Source: Ignavibacteriales bacterium (lineage in GTDB: Bacteria > Bacteroidota > Ignavibacteria > Ignavibacteriales > Ignavibacteriaceae). From it: DNA of 27,886 bases. This document shows, one piece after another, positions 25,701-27,886 of the stretch. Every line of letters starts with the position of its first letter. The stretch's first letter is position 1. The notes under the pieces are model-generated. The model saw only the letters and a list, made by a program, of their open reading frames with translations, had not been told where the DNA came from and ran no database searches. Both the position numbers and the translations under genes were made by a program. Where the stretch lies: assembly GCA_003142915.1 (NCBI GenBank), contig PLNZ01000352.1, forward strand, positions 1,830 through 29,715, given 5' to 3'.

Positions 25701-26441
25701 GAACCAGGTCCCGGCGTTTTAATTAAGAATAGTTCCTTTTTAAGTTTCATAAATTTGTTTGGGAAAAACGGTTATTCTCAAGTATTATTTGTCTATCTTA
25801 TAATAAAAAATATTTTCAACAGCGGTAATGATGAAATAATTCACATTAAATTTTTCAGCGACTTACTTCTTGAAAAGGCATTGTTTGAAATAATAAAAGC
25901 TTCCTATAAGAACGTTGATGATATTTATCAAAACATATCACTGATAAAAACACTGTTAGCTAAAGATTATCTTGTTAATAAAAGATTAACGGAAAAGAAT
26001 TTTCCTTCACAGAATTTTATATCTGAATTAATAAGCGGGCAGGAAGCATGTAATTATGTTTTGCTTAATGAGTTTGAAGGAAATATATATTACAACAGGG
26101 AAAGATTTGACAGCTTAATAAACTGGCTCTTTGCTCTCTCCTACATAAAAGAGGTTAACAGGATAAGAAACAACAAAACTATTGGGGTTAAATACATTCA
26201 AAAATTAAACAGCTACATTAAAAGTTCATATTTATTTATTGATAAAATTAAAGATGCTTCGGACAATGCGAGCTATAAAATTCTTGAGTTGAATAGTTTA
26301 CTCGGCATACAGCCGAAACCGGTTGAGAAGGAGCCAATCAAAAAGAAACCGGCAGTAAAAGCTACAAAAAGCGCACATACTCCAAAGACAAAAGCGGTAA
26401 AAAAGAAGGAGATGCCCGGAAATAAAAAGAAAAGAATATAG
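22725..26441 (+). CDS. Large GH13-type (alpha-amylase superfamily) protein with extra N- and C-terminal regions
   Basis: 1238 residues, no signal peptide, so cytoplasmic. Residues 1 to about 350 are a helical domain; a GH13 barrel follows: DMVPNHTG at 422-429, RFDAAMT with Arg 540 and nucleophile Asp 542, LLAEAF with acid/base Glu 607, and FMSNPDEETA with Asp 668 as third carboxylate (here N-P-D rather than the usual N-H-D). GLPMFAHGQIEG follows. The barrel belongs to a subgroup annotated as alpha-amylase, with the same N-terminal domain (GLIHEIFHF), but no substrate is known to me. About 870 to 1195 is a further helical region unlike typical amylase domains. The last 41 residues are a lysine/proline/alanine tail (KKKPAVKATKSAHTPKTKAV-like). 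Inferred: acts on alpha-glucan, perhaps internal storage polymer. Confidence 0.9.
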   Translation: MIKFDFHVRKYARDKYQFDNSLFSITGDLIIANFHQARVLSNKINLQRKVEGKADRQVSAGEINAFGLIHEIFHFLIRYYEDKENPGVLLRGINYLNSALGEKELNKIFIAYLNEFPPLEVYTGKLKPEEFLSGHTGNKLNTEIILEEILLLYLENINQAASKLDELYSDKNLAQKTKYAALLEYLESFFSKEKPFGAENLPLISFLKKPILNSPHNIEGQLEYIRQKWGIYIYDKFNQRLLSSKDLILEELRLFFHFAGGNPTPPVPDYKTDEEYLRQLKAKLAAGEKLTEEENRFYHSEIEKFTEDIDWMPKVVMIAKNVFVWLDQLSKKYGRLINQLDQIPDEELDTLARWNFSALWLIGLWERSSASRKIKQITGNPEATSSAYSLYDYAVANDLGGEEAFQNFKERAWQRGIRLASDMVPNHTGIYSKWVVEKPDYFIQSDYPPFPGYSFNGPNLSDDNRVEVRIEDKYYTKEDAAVVFQRKDSYTGEVKYFYHGNDGTNMPWNDTSQLNLMKAEVRAALIQTIKHVAKRTPIIRFDAAMTLTKKHYQRLWFPQPGTGGAIPSRSDFAMTPSAFDLAMPLEFWREVVDTINSEMPDTLLLAEAFWLMEGYFVRTLGMHRVYNSAFMHMLMKEENNKYRDLIKNTLEFNPEILKRYVSFMSNPDEETAINQFGKGDKYFGVSVLMVTLPGLPMFAHGQIEGLSEKYGMEYKRAYYNEFPDNYLIRRHEEEIFPLMRKRHLFSQVTNFELYTLTDEAGNVNENVFAFTNKAGNEKALVVYNNAYLQSSGSINYTAGKAAGEGSKNIRVKKLGEALDFENNFKKFYTFKDHRTKLEYLISGKEVFTNGLSFSLSGYEYRVLLDFKEIFDEKGEYERLSYLLNDSGVPSIEYALKELKLTPVHERFNNLFNYGIIDELKKYCFIEETVLSKSYGFKNILTNVSIDRLNNFINEVRAVSYLELKNEKIIDNLFDSILDVKFFYENYKKLNEKEPGPGVLIKNSSFLSFINLFGKNGYSQVLFVYLIIKNIFNSGNDEIIHIKFFSDLLLEKALFEIIKASYKNVDDIYQNISLIKTLLAKDYLVNKRLTEKNFPSQNFISELISGQEACNYVLLNEFEGNIYYNRERFDSLINWLFALSYIKEVNRIRNNKTIGVKYIQKLNSYIKSSYLFIDKIKDASDNASYKILELNSLLGIQPKPVEKEPIKKKPAVKATKSAHTPKTKAVKKKEMPGNKKKRI

Positions 26442-26476
26442 GGTTATTCTATCTACTTCCCCTTTCGTTAGTGTAT

Positions 26477-26526
26477 AAACTCATCCCCCCGGACCCATTT
26501 CCTTGCGAAGGGAAGAGGGAGAGTTT
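26477..26526. repeat. Nested-palindrome element, copy D, likely also a terminator
   Basis: Outer arms AAACTC (26477-26482) and GAGTTT (26521-26526); inner TTTCCTT-GCG-AAGGGAA (26498-26514, one G-T pair). It ends in a T tract (GAGTTTTT) and sits 35 bases after the GH13 stop, between convergent genes, so it may end both transcripts. Shares the inner core with copies A-C. Confidence 0.6.
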
Positions 26527-26598
26527 TTCCCGTACTAAGGATTATGGGCATAAACTCACACTCTGCACATCCTTCAGATAGTATTGAAAAAATATTAT

Positions 26599-27886
26599 TT
26601 ATTTAGAAATATATTTTACCGCAGCATCAGCGCAATTTTCTCCATCAATTGCAGCCGAAACAATTCCGCCGGCATAACCGGCGCCTTCCCCGCTTGGGAA
26701 AAGCCCATCTATTTCCGGGTGCATATATGTTTCCTTAACTCTGGGAATGCGGACGGGAGAGCTTGTCCTGCTTTCAACAGCAATAAGTTGAGCTTCTTCA
26801 GAATAAAATCCTTTCATCCTGCTATTGAACAACAATAATGCCCGTCTTATCCCGTTAACCATAAAGCGTGGTAAAGTTTCATGCAGCGGCACGGAAGTGA
26901 GTCCCGGTATATAGGAAGATTTAGCTAATGTTGATGATACTTTTTTATTTACAAAATCGGTTGCGCGCTGAGCAGGAGCGCTTTGTGTTTTGCCCGCAAG
27001 TTCAAATGCGCGCTGCTCCAATTCTTTTTGAAACATCACTCCGCCAAAGGGGTATGATGACTCATATTTTGCCCAGTCCTGCTCGCTAACAGTAACCACA
27101 AAGCCGGAGTTTGCATAGATTGTATCCCTTCTTGAAAGAGACATACCGTTAACAACAATCTCACCCGGCGATGTTGCTGCAGGGACGATTATTCCTCCCG
27201 GACACATGCAGAAAGAATATATTCCCCTTCCCGAAAAATTACATGATACACTATAACTTGCAGCGGGCAGATTCTCTATTTTATCTTTTGAATGATACTG
27301 AATTTCATTTATTAACTGTTGGGGATGTTCAATCCTTACTCCCATAGCAAAAGGCTTAGGTTCCAGCCTCAAATTTTTCTGATGAAGGAGGTATGGAATA
27401 TCTCTTGCGGAATGCCCTGTAGCAATTATAATAGAATCGCCAAAATATTCCGCTTCTCCGTTTACAGTAAGTCCGGCGGCTTTCCCGTCTTTAAAATAAA
27501 AATCAGTAACACGGGAGTTAAAATGAATTTCACCGCCGCACTTCAAAACAGTTTCTCTTATAGCTTTGACTATCTGCGGTAATTTATTTGAACCTATATG
27601 CGGATGTGCATCTACAGCAATTTCCGGGTCTGCGCCGTGCTGAATAAATATATTTAAAATTTTTGAAACATCGCCGCGTTTTGTGGAACGCGTGAATAAC
27701 TTGCCATCACTATATGTCCCGGCTCCGCCTTCGCCAAAGCAATAATTAGAATCCGGATTTATAATGTGGTCTTGCTGAATGGTTTTTAAGTCTTTTCTCC
27801 TTTCCTGGATATCCTTACCTCTTTCAAATACGACAGGTTTGATGCCTAGTTCAATTAGTCTTAACGCTGCAAACATCCCGGCAGGT
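26599..27886 (-). CDS. FAD-dependent dehydrogenase (COG2509-like), 5' end cut by window
   Basis: The reading frame continues past the window edge: the residues before Met at 27876 are PAG, i.e. the middle of a GxGPAG nucleotide-binding motif, so the true start lies outside. At least 428 residues are here. Visible: PVVFERGKDIQERRKDL, CFGEGGAGTYSDGKL, GGEIHFNSRVTDF, IIATGHSARDI, CMCPGGIIVPAA, and FPSGEGAGYAGGIVSAAIDG at the end, typical of the uncharacterised FAD-dependent dehydrogenase group. Reaction unknown; the family is probably a cytoplasmic flavoprotein. The final residues AVKYISK give a normal C-terminus. Convergent with the GH13 gene. Confidence 0.88.
   Translation of the reverse strand, partial: PAGMFAALRLIELGIKPVVFERGKDIQERRKDLKTIQQDHIINPDSNYCFGEGGAGTYSDGKLFTRSTKRGDVSKILNIFIQHGADPEIAVDAHPHIGSNKLPQIVKAIRETVLKCGGEIHFNSRVTDFYFKDGKAAGLTVNGEAEYFGDSIIIATGHSARDIPYLLHQKNLRLEPKPFAMGVRIEHPQQLINEIQYHSKDKIENLPAASYSVSCNFSGRGIYSFCMCPGGIIVPAATSPGEIVVNGMSLSRRDTIYANSGFVVTVSEQDWAKYESSYPFGGVMFQKELEQRAFELAGKTQSAPAQRATDFVNKKVSSTLAKSSYIPGLTSVPLHETLPRFMVNGIRRALLLFNSRMKGFYSEEAQLIAVESRTSSPVRIPRVKETYMHPEIDGLFPSGEGAGYAGGIVSAAIDGENCADAAVKYISK

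Overview
The window looks like a chromosomal segment of an AT-rich, Gram-negative bacterium of the Bacteroidota/Chlorobi side of the tree, most likely Ignavibacteria-like. This is inferred from several lipoproteins and outer-membrane-type proteins, the Pit/DUF47 pair, a DUF1684 lipoprotein beside mutS, long MORN-type repeats, a mix of ATG, GTG and TTG starts, and clear Shine-Dalgarno sites (AGGAG type) before some genes, which are uncommon in true Bacteroidetes. No rRNA, tRNA, CRISPR array, phage or intact insertion sequence was seen.

Layout. 1-4255: a large exported metallopeptidase/propeller/beta-barrel protein (+) facing a CBM9-like lipoprotein (-), separated by a perfect hairpin. 4409-6021 (-): phosphate uptake pair, DUF47 regulator then Pit transporter. 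6222-9888 (-): a compact run of a secreted protein, a 79-residue and a 76-residue small protein, a Gfo/Idh/MocA dehydrogenase, a lipoprotein joined by an ATGA overlap, then an acyl-ACP thioesterase behind a perfect inverted repeat. 10243-11617 (+): a DUF6263-like secreted protein with a strong terminator, and a DoxX membrane protein. 11614-12395 (-): a decayed agmatine deiminase. 12565-13902 (-): an exported protein of about 16 MORN-like repeats. 14220-15137 (+): a CDF metal exporter. 15215-20803 (-): mutS, a DUF1684 lipoprotein, DAHP synthase and prephenate dehydrogenase, so the entry step of the shikimate pathway and the tyrosine branch lie together. 20804-21881: over 1 kb without a convincing gene. 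21882-26441 (+): an esterase-family protein whose nucleophile position reads Asn, and a 1238-residue GH13-type protein with large N- and C-terminal extensions and a lysine-rich tail. 26599-27886 (-): an FAD-dependent dehydrogenase cut by the window edge.

Most of the content is housekeeping or envelope related. The most notable non-gene signal is a family of four degenerate nested-palindrome elements in intergenic DNA (around 14111, 16436, 21146 and 26477). The most notable gene-level oddities are the broken agmatine deiminase with an A8 slip site at the frame change, the esterase with a lost nucleophile, the peptidase/propeller/barrel fusion, and the unusual GH13 architecture. No complete novel defence or mobile system could be identified.
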